A stretch of 64,000 nt of DNA. Source: Udeniomyces pyricola. Lineage: Eukaryota; Basidiomycota; Tremellomycetes; Cystofilobasidiales; Mrakiaceae. Below, piece after piece: positions 1 through 12,426 of the stretch (position 1 is its first letter; every line of letters begins with the position of its first letter). Made by a program: the position numbers and the translations under genes. Under the pieces are notes generated by a model. It had not been told where the DNA came from and did no database searches. It saw only the letters and a program-made list of their open reading frames with translations. The stretch spans positions 1,027,142 through 1,091,141 of the forward strand of contig BCIK01000005.1 in the NCBI GenBank assembly GCA_039545295.1. Direction: 5' to 3'.

Positions 1-2989
1 GGCATGCATCGTTCGACCTCCTCCCTAGGCCTTGGTCGTCCTGCATCCTCATCATCATCAATCTCTACCCCTTCCCGTCCACTTCCGCTCCTCGCTCATG
101 TACCTATCTCTCCACCTTTACCTTCCTCGGAACCAATCACCGTCACCTGGTCTTATGTTCACCTCATGGCAACCTTAACTCCATCTCCGCAATACCTCCC
201 TCCTGACTCCCTACTCCCGCTGCGTCATACTCTTCTCCAGTCGTCTTCTATCGGATCCGGCTCCCTTACGACCACAGCGAACGGCAATGCATCCTCCATG
301 ACCTCCACTTCTTCTGTCATCCCAAGCAGCAGCAGCGTTAGCGGCGGATCCTGGTTCAGTCTTCCACCACCACCCCGCCATTCTCGCGCGCCGAGTTTGA
401 CGAGCAGCTTGTTCGGACTGGCCAAGGGTGTCTGGGGTGTGGGATCTAGAGAGGGCACGATGGAAGAGGAGAGAAGGAGGAAATGGGAGGCGAGCGTCAA
501 GGAAGTCCCGGTGTTGGAAACTCTGAGGAGTGTTGGTGGTGTAGGGGTCCAGTTGGGAAAGGATGGAATCAACGAGATTGAGTGTACGTTTGAACTGTGT
601 ATCAACTTGGCTTCCTTGCTTATGCATCACTTGCTTGTACATCGCTCGGATGAAGGGAGGCGAACTCAACAATCCTGTATTTGAATTGTATCGGTTATAG
701 ATCTCTACACGCTTCGCATACCATCTTCACTTCCACCAGCTTTCACCGGGAAAGCGTTCAAGATTTCTTATCACCTCGTCATCGGGATCGAAGTCGATGC
801 TCCTGCAGGTCTCGTGCCAAGCTCTCGGCCAGAACATGCCAAGATACGAAGGGAGAGACGGAGTCAGGTCCTCAAAGTCCCGTTGAGGGTCTGGGGAGAG
901 GTGGATGGTGAGTCGCAAGATGGAAGAAAACAGTGGTGATGTCTTGGCCAGCCTGAACAGAGCATGAGCAACATCCTTCTGACCCTTTTGATTCCCTCTC
1001 TATCCTCATTTTCTTGATTGATTCTCCCTTTGCTTGCGGTCTTTCGATCCAATTGTCTGTACAACAGAAGCATTTCCTATAGGAAAAGGCTACAACCTGA
1101 TGAAGCCAGTAATCCAAAAGAAAGAGGAGGCCTCTCTTGACCAGCTCGATCGGTCTGCGCTTGACCGATCTGGTAGCAACAGCGACAAAAAAAGTCATCA
1201 CATCAAGTCGACGCGATCGGTCGACATGCTATGTGAGTTGAGCAAACAGGTCACGCAGCTTACAAGTCTCCCTCGCTTTCACAGGTCAGAATTCTTTCTC
1301 ATGGTGATCGACGTTTTCTTACCCATTTGGTTCCATTTCTCAACCAGCTCGTCAAGCAACATGTCCGTCCTTCGAATCCTATGCTTCCCACCTTCTTTCG
1401 ACTCTTCCTCCTCCAGCCCCCCCTGTTCCNCCCCCTACACCTGCATCCTACTCCCGTCCCTCGACCCCGCCTCGGGCACAAAAGATGAGCCATCGACACA
1501 CCCGCTCCCAAGCACTCAGTCCACTCTCGCACTCGCGGGCTCTGCCGGAGTTGCAGATCGAAGGCGTCGAGACGGCAACTGGAAGCACAGGTGAGACAGC
1601 CGGAAAAGAGAGATCTCTCATGAAAGGCCATACGAGGGGCAAAGTAGCGATGGATGAGGAGGAAGATGGTGGGGTCGAAGAGGTCCTGGAAGGACTTGTC
1701 AGAAGCGCCAAAAAGGGTCAGTCCATCTGCGCGGTTTTCTTCTTCTTTGTGGTTTCATTCTGGAGGGATTCTATTCGTCAACAAGGTGGAGAGCAACTCA
1801 AACGGCCATCAAATCGCCCAAAAACTAATTCGTTGCCCTTGTCTGCTTTGTTGCTTTGTTGTAACACATTGCCTACCCCTTGTCTACACCCCTCTGCCCG
1901 TTCGTTTCTCGATATTCAGCCTCGTACGATATCGAGAAGGAAGGCGAGGTCGTTGCGGTCTTTACCCTCGTCAAGTCGGCTTTCAGATTAGGGGAGACTG
2001 TTGCGGGGATGGTGCATTTCAACAAGGGTGATACAGGAAGAAGAGTCCTCAAGGTCAGCTTCTTTGATATCGCACCTGTCTTGTTTTGCGAGAGAGTGGT
2101 TTGGATGACAGTAGACGTTGGCATCAGAACCACTAAATCATCTAGCCTTGTGATTCTCTTCCGACTCGCCTCGTTCATCGTGTTCCTCCTTTTCAACCTC
2201 TAGTTCTCCGCCCGCCTCCAAACGCACGAGACGATTCCTTCGACCCTTCATCCAACGTCTGGACCACCTCCTAAGCCATTCAAACGGACGCACGCAGATC
2301 ACCATTCATCCCTTGCAATCCATACACATCGTTTACCCATATCTCTTTCGATCCCTTCGCCCAACGGTCCGATGGGCAGCTCCATCTCACCGACGTTTAT
2401 CCTGAGGGCAGAAGACGAAGGAGCCAATGGAAGAGAGACGATGAGTAAGGCAAAGGTACCGAAACCAGGGGGACTCGAATGGAAGATCAAACTAAGCTTC
2501 CTCGTTTCGGTTCCGCCAAAACTCATGCGTCATGCGGGATCCACTCCAATTTCACCGACATCTTCCCTGCGTCCCTCTGGTCCAATGCTAGGTCGACCCA
2601 CCCATCTTCTTCCTGCTCTGACACCGGCGTCGCCGACGTCGATCTCGTTCGAGGACCAAGCGATAGCAGCGACAACATCGATGAACCCTTCTCAACAGTC
2701 CTTTGAACCAGGCCCTTCTATCTCGCCTGCTTTCGCGTGTAAGCCACCTCGATCTTTGGCCCAAACACCGTCTTTGACACACGACTCAAAGTACGCCGGA
2801 GAGGAAGATGTGGAAGACGACGAAGGGGAATGGTATTGGCAGGAGATGAGGACAGAGGTTGTGGAGTGTGATGTGCCGATTGTGGTTTACCCACCGGCAA
2901 GGCATGGTGGTAGTCATGCAGGGGAAGACGCGAGAGAGTCGTTAAGCGGAGGTGGCGGAGGAGATGGGGTGGTTGAGTTTGAGATTTGA
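1..2989 (+). CDS. RGP1: Rgp1-domain protein, Ric1-Rgp1 GEF subunit (5' partial)
   Basis: Rgp1 pairs with Ric1 to form the guanine-nucleotide exchange factor for Ypt6/Rab6 at the Golgi. Visible exons are about 4-583, 740-907, 1068-1232, 1348-1716, 1920-2053 and 2204-2989. All junctions have GT-AG ends and the reading frame stays open. Family-like stretches include SFTGKAFKISYHLVIGIEV, GYNLMKPVIQ, EGEVVAVFTLVKSAFRLGET, FSARLQTHETIPS and WKIKLSFLVSVPP, followed by an acidic C-terminal region with ECDVPIVVYP and a stop at 2987-2989. The extreme N-terminus expected for the family lies before the window, so the ATG at position 4 is probably internal. Exon 4 has an undetermined base at 1430 inside a proline-rich run; the frame is kept if it stands for one base. 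Assignment rests on domain-level resemblance recalled from the family. Confidence 0.78.
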
Positions 2990-3319
2990 TCGGGGTGTTT
3001 TTTTCCTTTCGACAGACGCTGATAATTTAGCCGACCTCAGGTCTGCGGGAAGACTGAATTGATGGTTGATGACGATCGTTAATCTTGATCAACCACCTAC
3101 GAGAAGACCTGGCAAGACTGCGGATTGTGTCATGACTGCAAGCAAGAAAAGAATAGAAAAAGCGCCAGAAACGAAATGAAGCGAAAAACACATAGCACTA
3201 GATGAGAAATCAATCGCGTCCGCGGCGGAACAACAGGGCAGAGAACCATCTGCGCATACCCCTGCGACTCGCTTCCATCCATCACTCAATATCCCGCAAC
3301 TGCCCGCTCGCCCTCGCTA
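2990..3319. other. intergenic spacer RGP1-MOB1
   Basis: This spacer lies between two genes that both read rightward. It must hold the 3' end of RGP1 and the promoter of MOB1. No additional gene, RNA or repeat was seen. Confidence 0.6.
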
Positions 3320-5503
3320 ATGTCCTCCATCTTCAACCTGTACATACTTAGCACATACCCAGTCTCTCCTTTCATCATCACAATCCAACGTACTAACACT
3401 GCTCCTCGTATTGCTCATCCAGTTCAAACCGTACCCGAAGTCAGCCCTCTCTTCCTCCTCACCATTCATAACACACGAACCCCTCTCTCTGTCTCTTCCT
3501 CCGTCTCTCCCTTCCCATCTTTTTTTCACCACGGCTCACACGTTCCTTTACGTCTCATCAGCTTTCAAACCTAAACAGGCACCCAGTGGAACTAAACAGT
3601 ATCAACTCAAAAAGTTTGCAGAGAGTACCCTCGTAAGCAGGCGCGCTCTCTCTCTCTTGATCATTGCGTTCGGGTAGTTTGTCGTCGGGAGAGGAGATGC
3701 ACGTTGCTTCTTGCTCAGGGAAGGGCAGCAGATAACATTCGCTTCATCGTGATAACATGACCTTTCAGCTAGGGACACATTGGACATGATGACTGATTCC
3801 ACCTCTTCCCATCTTGGCGTCTTAACGCATCCATCCCGCTCGGTTCACGCCGCATGTCCACTTGCTCCTTCCTCTACGCTCGGCCTTGATCTTCAAACCC
3901 ATCTCTAGGGATCCGGTAACCTACGAGCCGCCGTGGTGCTCCCCGAGGGCGAAGATGAGAACGAATGGATCGCCGTTCATGGTCCGTATCTTGACCGTGT
4001 TCTAAGGCATTGGGCCTTACAAGACAGGATGGCTATCATCGTCATCACCCTTAGCGAACGCGCAAGCTGATAGTAGCACATACATCCACCTCCCCCCCCC
4101 CTCCCCCTCTCCTCAATCTCGTTCATCACGCATACATCAATGGGATTGTTGTCTTCCAGTCGTCGATTTCTTCAACCATCTCAACATGCTTTATGGAACC
4201 ATCACCGAGTTTTGCACGCCCGAAACGGTTCGTGCACGTCGCAATGAGCTGGAGGATTGTTTTCCCGTGCACTTGTGCTTCTCTCCGTGATTCGTCTGTG
4301 CGGGCAGGTCGACTCAGCAGGGCTTGACTATATAGGGAATGATGAAAGATAGCAGAGTCTTTGGACTGACTCTGTTTACCTTGTCATCATTGGTCGATCG
4401 GATCACACTGTCTTGCTCTCTCAGTGCCCGATAATGTCGGCTGGTCCCAGGTCCGTAAACATGACAAAACCCTAGCCTCATATCGCCTCCGTAACCTCTG
4501 CTAATGTCGTTCCCAATTTCTTGTACACCTTCCCCTATCCTGTGTATCGTGCAACGCTCTCCCTTGGTTATGGATCTTCAGATTTGAGTTCCTCTTTGAA
4601 GATGGATCAACCTACAAAAAGCCGACGGCCCTTTCGGCGCCTTCTTACGTCGATGCGCTCATGACGTGGGTCCAAGGGCTGCTCGATGATGAATCAGTAT
4701 TCCCTTCCAAGATCGGTACGTTCAAACCAGGGGTTATACCTGTCATTTGTTCGGTGTCAGAAGTGGTTCTGGAAGGAACCATGCGGTTTTCATGGAGCTA
4801 ATCGTCACTCTTCGTGCTATACTACCCTTCTTCCACTAACGTCCCTCCTTCGTCTACACCTCTACTAATTTCTTACTGTCTCTATCTTTCTCGATCTCAG
4901 GCGTGCCGTTTCCTAAAAGCTTCCGACAAACCTGTCAGACCGTTCTCAGACGGTTGTTCCGGGTCTACGGCCATATTTACGCGAGCCACTTTGATCAAAT
5001 CTGTGCGCTTGGGATAGAAGGTTCGTATAGCGTTGTGGCACAAGAGAGAAGAAGACCCCATGTAGAGTGGAGGGAGGCTGAGGGTTAAACCAAGGCGAGG
5101 TGGGTTGAGGTCAGACGAGGGAGAATAAGGGAGGAAAGCGTGCCTTGAGGGTCATCAGAAGATATGATTTTGGAATTTCTGAGCGATCCTGACTTTTTTT
5201 TTTCGTTTTGTTTCTTCCAATGTCTCGATATCTAATCACAGCTCATCTTAACACCAACTACCGGCACTTCCTTCTATTCGTCACTGAGGTAAAATCTTTC
5301 TTTCTACGAGACCGAGGATTCCCAAGTATCCATCAATCGTCTGACCATCACTCACAACATCCGTCCTTTCCGGTATTGTCATCCTTAACTTCCAATCCAT
5401 CGAACGACCCAACAAATCAATCCAGTTTCAACTCGTAGACAAAAAGGAACTCTCCCCACTCGCAGAATTCAACGACGCGATCTTGGCGGAAGAGAAGAAG
5501 TAG
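3320..5503 (+). CDS. MOB1: MOB kinase activator 1
   Basis: Mob1 is the co-activator of NDR/LATS (Dbf2-type) kinases in the mitotic-exit or septation network. Ten exons are inferred: 3320-3339, 3423-3439, 3562-3632, 3910-3982, 4160-4227, 4425-4450, 4582-4715, 4901-5020, 5242-5288 and 5426-5503. They join to 654 nt, giving 217 residues, close to the 216 of human MOB1. Recognisable parts are the start MSSIFNLSNRTRTFKPKQ, the stretch GSGNLRAAVVLPEGEDENEW, the stretch VDFFNHLNMLYGTITEFCTP and the Zn-ligand region CPIMSAGPR. Near the C-terminus are MTWVQGLLDDESVFPSKIG and LRRLFRVYGHIYASHFD. Exon 2 is only 17 nt but is needed to restore the conserved N-terminal TFKPK frame. The ATG at 3320 opens the family-typical short N-terminus. 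Confidence 0.96.
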
Positions 5504-6872
5504 AGAAGACAAAGTCTCGCAGACTTCATGCAGATATGGGTCGGGCCGGGTCTCATTGAGGAACGAGGGGGAGATGCCCTCCCATCTCCAATGAGAGAGT
5601 TATAAATCGACCGAGGCACTCATACGAACAGCCTGACGACCCGAGAGGGGTTTTCTTATACTTTCCTTTACTGTCCCTCTTTCCTCCATTCTTCTTTCTT
5701 CTCCTCATCATAGGCACTACATCCTACAAATCCGATGTTGTTGATCTCCTTTGCTCGCTTTGCTCGTCTTCAGTCCTTTCTTTCCCCTATGCATTGTCCA
5801 CCGTACTTCCTGCCTGTGACATCCACCACATCACTCGATTGCCTGTTTCTCCTCGCCTGCTTATTTCTTCTTCTTCTTGAGCTGTGTTTGGTTGGCCTCT
5901 CTTTTTCTATTACTTGGTTTTCTTCTCGCTTGACGACACATACCCCTCTTTTCATTGTCCTCCACTCGAACTTGATTTTCACCTTCAGTTGGCATCTGTC
6001 TCTTTGTCGGAGTCAACGATACTCTTCCATGATCAACCGTTAGTTGTTGCAAGGTCTTCGCATCGGTTTCGCACTGTACACATCATCTGAAAATCGACAG
6101 GACAGCTCGCTCAGAGGTATCAACCACACATGAAGCGAGGGCGAATCCTGAGGGTGAATTTGTCAAGAGGTGTCGAGGGGTCAATAAAAGGTGGAAATAG
6201 GAAAGTTGGGTGAGTAATGGCGAATTGGGATATCCTGCTAGACCGCCGCCGACTGCGTATCGCTCCCAAACGTCCGACATCTCCAGATCGACCTTCCCTT
6301 TGGTGAACACGAAGCCTTCGATCAAAATGGTGGCTATTCGACATGCCTCTCATTCCTCCCCATCTGCCCTCTTCTGATGTCCCTCGATCCAACGTCGGTG
6401 ACGATCCGAAGGACCATCTGTAGCTCCGATCTCACCTATGGATCCAAAGGTACCGTTGTCAATCCCGACTGGTGGGGTTACTCAACTCAGATACCTACCT
6501 GGTGGGCGGCTACCTCGACTTGGACATCCCTCCAATCCGTCACTCTCGTCGGATGCTCTCTCTACGACCACCAACCCATCGGTCCGACATGCTGTTTCCT
6601 GTCCTCTTGGTCAAAGGGGACCCCTTCGAATCACATTCGACGTTCGCGAAACGACCAATCTTGAGAAACTCATCTACTACAATTGGCCATCTGACCTTGT
6701 CGACGAGGAGATCCTCGAAATCCCTGCCACGACTAAGGAAGAGCCAAAGGTCTTCATCCGAACGAGATCACGACAGATCTATGAGCTGGCTGAACGCAAG
6801 TTGATGGGGTTTGGGACGTCAGAGAAGGGGTTGATGTATAGAGATCGCGTAATTATCACGCTAGAGGAGTAG
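5504..6872 (+). CDS. unresolved gene locus, possible arrestin-fold protein
   Basis: A protein-coding gene probably ends with the stop at 6870-6872. The last open frame runs from about 6402 and encodes GPLRITFDVRETTNLEKLIY, then NWPSDLVDEEILEIP and IRTRSRQIYELAERKLMGFG, which does not look random. Upstream, other frames carry segments such as LPFGEHEAFDQNGGYSTC and PLLMSLDPTSVTIRR (about 6270-6410), the second reminiscent of arrestin or Vps26-like sandwiches. Joining them would need introns of only 35-41 nt or a different exon set, so no full model is given. A minus-strand frame at 6225-6325 also looks protein-like and competes. The start of the gene is unknown and the outer limits given here are those of the locus, not of a defined CDS. 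Confidence 0.35.
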
Positions 6873-7641
6873 GAGGAGCGCACTAGCAAATGATGGTGCG
6901 GGGTGATATATATATATAACCGATATGTGTATATTGGTGGAGATGAATGTCGTTGGACTGCAGTCGTATCGGCCAATTGAGCGGGGTAAAAATCAATATA
7001 CATGTTACACGTGAGCGCGAAGCTTTACGCTTTTCTGGCGCATCCATGGAGCTGTGACATGAGTTTGCTAGCAAACGGATCAAAGTTGAAAGATACCGTG
7101 CGCACGTAGTTTTTTTTTTTTTAGTTTTTTTTTTTTACGCCGTTACTTGGTACGTTCAGCGGGATGTCGGGTCCGAAACAGGGTGTGGGTTCTGAAGCGG
7201 TAACATGCATGCATTACTAAATCCTGGATACTTGGAGTACCACTGGGAAGGTACGAGATGAAAATTGATATGGTGGTACGCAAGTCGATCGACGAGACGT
7301 GACAATCATGACTGTCGACTGTTACCGATAAACAACGTTATGATCATTACTAGGTCACCGAACTAATCCGCGCGCAACCAGCTTCATCAATTCACACTCG
7401 ACCCCACGCGCTCCCATCCGATCCGACCTCAACCAAGCCTATTGAACTTGGAACAGGTGGATGTTTTTCTCTTCCCTTCTTTAGCCGTCGGCATAACGAC
7501 TCATAAAGGAAAGAAAATGCCTGATTCGGACGAGACTGGCTGCGCTGCGCGTCGCGAAGAGTGTCTGTTTGGCTGACGTGGCATCGATGGGTCACCATCG
7601 CCTCCTTGTCGCAGCTTTTTCATCAGAGAACTCTAGGTCTG
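6873..7641. other. intergenic region with AT tract and poly(T) pair
   Basis: This region of about 770 nt holds no gene that could be supported. It contains a short TA-repeat near 6906-6920 and two poly(T) runs separated by an AG at about 7110-7137. It should include the promoter of the CofD-family gene that begins at 7642. Confidence 0.5.
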
Positions 7642-9764
7642 ATGATCAATGCAACGATATGCTGCATCTCTGGCGGAACTGGAGGTGGGACATCGTTCAC
7701 GATCAGAGAGGACACAAGATCATACATCCTGAGATGACCTTAGCCTGGTGATCTCTTACTTATCCAATCTCGAGTATCTGGTTTACAATCCTTTCTCGAC
7801 ACGTTTCCTCGATGTACATCCTCACTTAGGCAATGCGATCTGTTCCGCTTTTGGCCCATCAACTACCTTCATCCTCCCTATATCGGACGACGGTGGATCC
7901 TCCTCCGAGATCCTCCGGACGCTCGGTGGACCATCTATCGGCGACATTCGTTCGCGCCTCATCCGTCTCGCCGCTGCTGCTGCCGAAGAAGACGGAACCT
8001 CAACTGCACCCACCACCTCGGTGAAGATGGCATCCACAGTGTTGGACGAGGATAGAGAAGGCACAGAAGCGGTCTTAAAGCTTTTGAGCCATCGGATCCC
8101 ATGGAACGTGTCCGATCGAAAAGCCAAGGATCTCTGGAGGGACGTCGTCGAAGGTAGTTCAGAACTGTGGGATGGAATTCCTCAAGAGAGACGAGAAGTT
8201 CTGCATCGGTTCTTTGTCTTTTTCGAAAGTGAAAGTAAGAGTCTGAGCCAGATGTCGGCATCGGGAACACTAAGGTAGTTGTCGGACCGAACAAGATACT
8301 TACTGCTGCGTACCGTTTGGTTTTTCGTCCCTCTCTTATCATCTCTCTCCTTTGCTCCACCCCCTTTTCACCCATTCCTTCCAGTCTTACAGCGAGCCCA
8401 TAAGGCATTCTCCTTTCGCAATTGCTCTCTTGGCAACGTCTTTCTTTCTTCTGCCCAACGCTTTTTTCTTTCTCTACCCGCCGCCATTTTCCTTTTTTCT
8501 TCCGTGACGAAAAGCTTGGGGAGATATACGGTCGTCCCAGTCATCTTGACGAATCATACAGCGACCATCGCGGCCGAACTGGTTTGTTTTGTTTACTCGC
8601 CTTCTTGGTTTTGTAGTGCACTTTGCCTTAGATCTGACCATTGGGGACTTTTCCTGTTTGATCGGTTTAGGTAAATGGCAAGATCATCGTTGGACAATGC
8701 AACATCAGTCATCCAGCTCCATCCACGATTGCTTCTGACGTGGCACCCACACTCACTTCTCAACAACCCCCAGTTTCCTTACATAACCCATCCCATCTCA
8801 CTCCGAACCCATCGAATACCCTTTTCCCGCCGTCTCCCCTTCTTTTTCACATCACCTCCTCTTCTTCCTCGTCATCTTCGCCACAAGACACGCCTCTCTC
8901 CATTACTCGTCCTGTGACGCCTTCACTCCCGATCCGTCGACTTCCGTTCTCGTTTGTCGCAGAAGACGGACTCGCTTCCCCCGCGTCAAGACGAAGCGAA
9001 CAGGCGAGGATCGAAGAGATCAGCGATGGTGGCCTCGCGAGTTCCACGAGGGCCATGATGGGGAACCTTGTGTTCCAAAAGGACGACGCAGGCGTGATTG
9101 AGGTTGGAACGGAAGTCGAAAAGGAAGACGGGGACGACGAATCGTCGATGGAGGACGCGGCAGTGAGCGAAGATCAAATCAAAAAGGTAAGTCCAAAGTC
9201 ATGTTCGGCTTACGGTCTAGAGGGCCTTGTCTACGACAAGATAGTCATGAAGCCTTCACTGAATAACTCGCTTCTCGTTTCTTTAGTTATCGTACATCAA
9301 CGTTTACGGGCAAGAGATCTTCCCCGTGCCTAATCCGGAATACCTCTCGGCGCTTGAATCAAAAGAGATCCTTCTTTACTCATGCGGGTCCCTCTGGACA
9401 TCCATCATTCCTTGCCTGGCGCTGCGAGGAGTGGGATCCACCATCGCTGGGAGCACTCAATTAAAGGCCAAAGTCCTGTTACGTAAGTTCGATTGGGTCT
9501 GTGGTCTGACGACTCAGATCGAAAACGCACAGATGAATGACCCAGAATCGACGGCATATCTTGAGTCGTCGGTCTCCGTCATGGATCACACACTCTGAGT
9601 TTCATTGAGCTCGAACATCCACCCCTACAGTCACTTATACGTGGAGTTTGCTTCCTCTTTTGGACTATACCAAACAGTGAACTCGACGAACGATCGGGAA
9701 ACGCGAGGCTATGACGCTCTCGATTATGTCGAAGCCATCATCCGGACACTCAACCAGTCAGTCC

Positions 9765-9795
<31 letters not shown>

Positions 9796-10617
9796 ACATT
9801 TGCTTCGGATCTAGGCGCCGCCCCTGTTGATCTCGAATCAAGTTGCCGTAAGATCTGAGGTCTTGGATCATCAGTTCGGGGACATGATTGATTCATCTTG
9901 CTTGCTCGCTTACCTTGACTGCAACTGGTTTCTTCCCGCTCTCCGCATTCCTTGATCTCTCACACCACATGCCTCAAACTAATCTTGACACACCCAGCTA
10001 CGACGTTCCATCCACCCGAAACGGCTCTCTCTCTTCTGAACACCCTTTCCAACCCACTCCCGATCCCGCGAGACGCACTGAGACCTCCTCTCCCCTGACG
10101 TCGTCTTCCGACCCCGCACTAACGAGGACGGGAACATCTCTCCCATCATCATCTATGGAGACGTGGATGAGTTACCGGTTAAGACCTCATCAGTTGATTT
10201 CGCATATCATCGCGCTCGAAGAGTGCAAGATCAAGATTGATGCCGCAAAGATCGAGGTGGGTCGTGAATTCTCGTCCCCTTTGACACCCGTAGCTCAGAC
10301 CAACCCCCCCTCACCCCCCTTCTTCCACAAACACAAGGGGAAATCAAATCCCAACTGACAAAACCTGACCCATCATGCGTGCCTTCGACCGGTTCTTGAT
10401 CCTCTTTCTCTTTTTCCTATACCGTACCTGATTCTACTTTTTTCCCATCCTGCTCTCCATCCACCCTTCGTCCTCCTCCCCTCACCCCCTTTTTCTGCCA
10501 ATCAAGGCATTGGGCATCCACCTCATTCGGATCCCTCGGTCTCAAACCCATCAACCCGGTCGGTTCGACGCTGCCAACGTCACGTTCGCGCTCGACGAGG
10601 TCTTGAAGCAAGTTTGA
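7642..10617 (+). CDS. CofD / UPF0052 family (YvcK-like) protein
   Basis: This family is related to bacterial YvcK/CofD, a Rossmann-like fold that in CofD transfers a phospholactyl group; the fungal role is not known to me. Eight exons fit: 7642-7684, 7830-8234, 8385-8581, 8671-9186, 9287-9482, 9678-9756, 9998-10256 and 10507-10617. They sum to 1,806 nt (601 residues). Family hallmarks are CCISGGTGGNAICSAF at the N-terminus, then LPISDDGGSSSEILRTLGGP with SIGDIRSRLIRL. Later come FRNCSLGNVFLSSAQ, VNGKIIVGQCNISHP and LNSTNDRETRGYDALDYVEA. Exon 4 adds about 160 residues of Ser/Pro-rich and acidic sequence between core segments that are adjacent in bacterial members. The ATG at 7642 is chosen because it places the GGTGG loop about ten residues from the start. 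Confidence 0.9.
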
Positions 10618-11306
10618 GAATAAATAATAATAATAAAAATTCTCCGACCTCTCAGTGCTCCGACATGTCTTGATGAACTTCCGGCTGGAATGTTTTCTTC
10701 CTTTGAGGCCTTTTTTGGGAGTCGACCCGACCGTCGCTGGGAAGTTATAAGCTCACTCACCGCTGGCGGGATAACTTTGGGGGTTGGAATCCTTTTTTTT
10801 TTCTCTTTCTTTTTTCCTTTCCTTTTTTTTTGTCCTTGGTATTGAGATATATGGACACACGCATTGATACACATATACAAACACAGATAGCAGTTTTCCA
10901 GGCGAAAGGGGGGGGGGGGAGGTTTCGTCGGGTCGATGTGATGTGGAGGTGGGTTCGGGCCGTGTCGATGGTAACTTACACACATATATATATGTATATA
11001 TATTGTGCAGAGTGCACGGCTATGTACTATGTTGGATTTTGAGAAAGACGTCGGCTGATATCATCGGCAAGAACCATACGACCCGGAATTCGGGCCGGAA
11101 AGAGGGAGTTGAAGAGAGATAGAGAAAATAGAAAGGACGGGTACTTGTCGGATAGGTCGAGTTGAGTTTGAAGTTGGGGAGTTTTTCATTAAAACGTGAA
11201 TATATACATAAATGATGATAACACTGTAATACAAATATAGGGGTTGAAAAGTTTTTTGTTTTTTGTTTTTTTGTTTTGTTTTTTTTTCCTTTGATTTTCT
11301 TCCCTC
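10618..11306. other. convergent 3' intergenic region
   Basis: The rightward CofD-family gene and the leftward HhH-like gene end toward each other across this stretch. It contains poly(T) runs (10793-10830 and 11250-11290), a run of twelve G (about 10908-10919) and TA-rich repeats near 10983-11003. No gene was recognised. Confidence 0.55.
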
Positions 11307-11723
11307 TCAATTCTTTGCTTTTTTGGATCGACGATGATGATCTACAGCGACGCCTCCATCTCGTGCAGTGACTGATTCCTGAGAAGCCTTTCGAGTCGAC
11401 CCGACCTTGTCCACATTCACGACCTCCTCAACGGACGATGTCGTCTCTGACCCACCACCACCACCACCAGTCCCTCCTTTCGTTCCTACCGCCACATCTC
11501 CCTTCAGGGCTCTCAAGGACTCCTCAACCCAGATCCGACGTTCGAACGCTCGACGACCTTCGCCCGTCACTTGGCGGGCGTCGTCGAGCTTCTCCAGGAA
11601 CCGAGCGTATTCGGCTGGCGAGTACTTGAGTCGGACTTTGCCGTCGGGTTGGAGTTTGTGGGCGACTTCGTCAGAGTAGAAGGGTACGTCTGTGAGTATG
11701 GAGGGGGGAGGTTAGAGTAAACA

Positions 11724-11754
<31 letters not shown>

Positions 11755-12426
11755 AGGGAAGGGGAGGGGGGGGAAGGGGAAAGGAAAGGAAAAGAAAGAA
11801 CATAGAGACATGGTGGTTAGGCATGAGAATTCTAGCAACGATCTTTATCTTAGACCCCTTGACAAAAAATGGAGAAATCAAGACCCCATCAAGCAACAAA
11901 TCCCACCTTCTGAGATCAGTGAGAGAACCAACGAAGCCGTAGCTGGTCCGACGCCTTTCAAACTCGACAGGACCGTCAACGCCTGGGACACATCCTGTCT
12001 CGTCGGTGGTGTATTCCTCATCAAGATCGGGATCGCACTCGCAAACGCCAACCTGACCTGTTCATCGGTATTAGTGAGGATGTGATTTCGCAACGCCGGT
12101 CGCGTCACGCCTAATCTGAGTTTCAAATCCACAGTCGCAATGAGTTCTAGTTGAGTGATGTAAGGTGGAGGGCCAGGTTGGGATTTCGGGAGACGGGACA
12201 GGATGATTGTCGCGAGTTTCGTATGGATGGCATCGTACATTCCTGGAAGGTTTTCCGGGTTGGTCAGGATACCCTTTTTGGGTTTGGGAGGAGGGATTAG
12301 TGAGAGGAGCGTGGAAAGGTTTGTTGGCGGAGTCGCAGAAGTGAAAGTCGATGGAGGTGGGACGGCCATCTGCGGTAGCGTATCGGATGAGGAGGACGAC
12401 GCCTTGGAGCTTGGTTTACGTTCCAT
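11307..12426 (-). CDS. conserved fungal protein with helix-hairpin-helix-like motif
   Basis: Two exons on the minus strand, 12426-11907 and 11689-11307, join at a GT-AG intron to 903 nt (300 residues). The centre reads YDAIHTKLATIILSRLP, then QLELIATVDLKLRLGVTRPA and LKGVGPATASLVLSLIS. The last segment resembles a helix-hairpin-helix of DNA glycosylases. The following exon continues DVPFYSDEVAHKL and ends in a Gly/Ser-rich, basic tail (SKKAKN). No catalytic lysine or aspartate signature of a glycosylase was identified, so no enzymatic function is proposed. An upstream in-frame ATG at 12519 would add 31 residues; the internal ATG (MERKPSSK) is preferred because the extension looks like untranslated leader, but this is uncertain. 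Confidence 0.75.

Noticed and set aside
6083..6325. Minus-strand frame with protein-like sequence (EGFVFTKGKVDLEMSDVWER).
   Set aside because: It has a plausible acceptor on one side but no donor or upstream exon could be found. It is kept only as a competitor to the plus-strand locus.
8740..9333. A separate gene starting at the ATG at 8740.
   Set aside because: The frame is exon 4 of the CofD-family gene; upstream and downstream exons join to it in phase.
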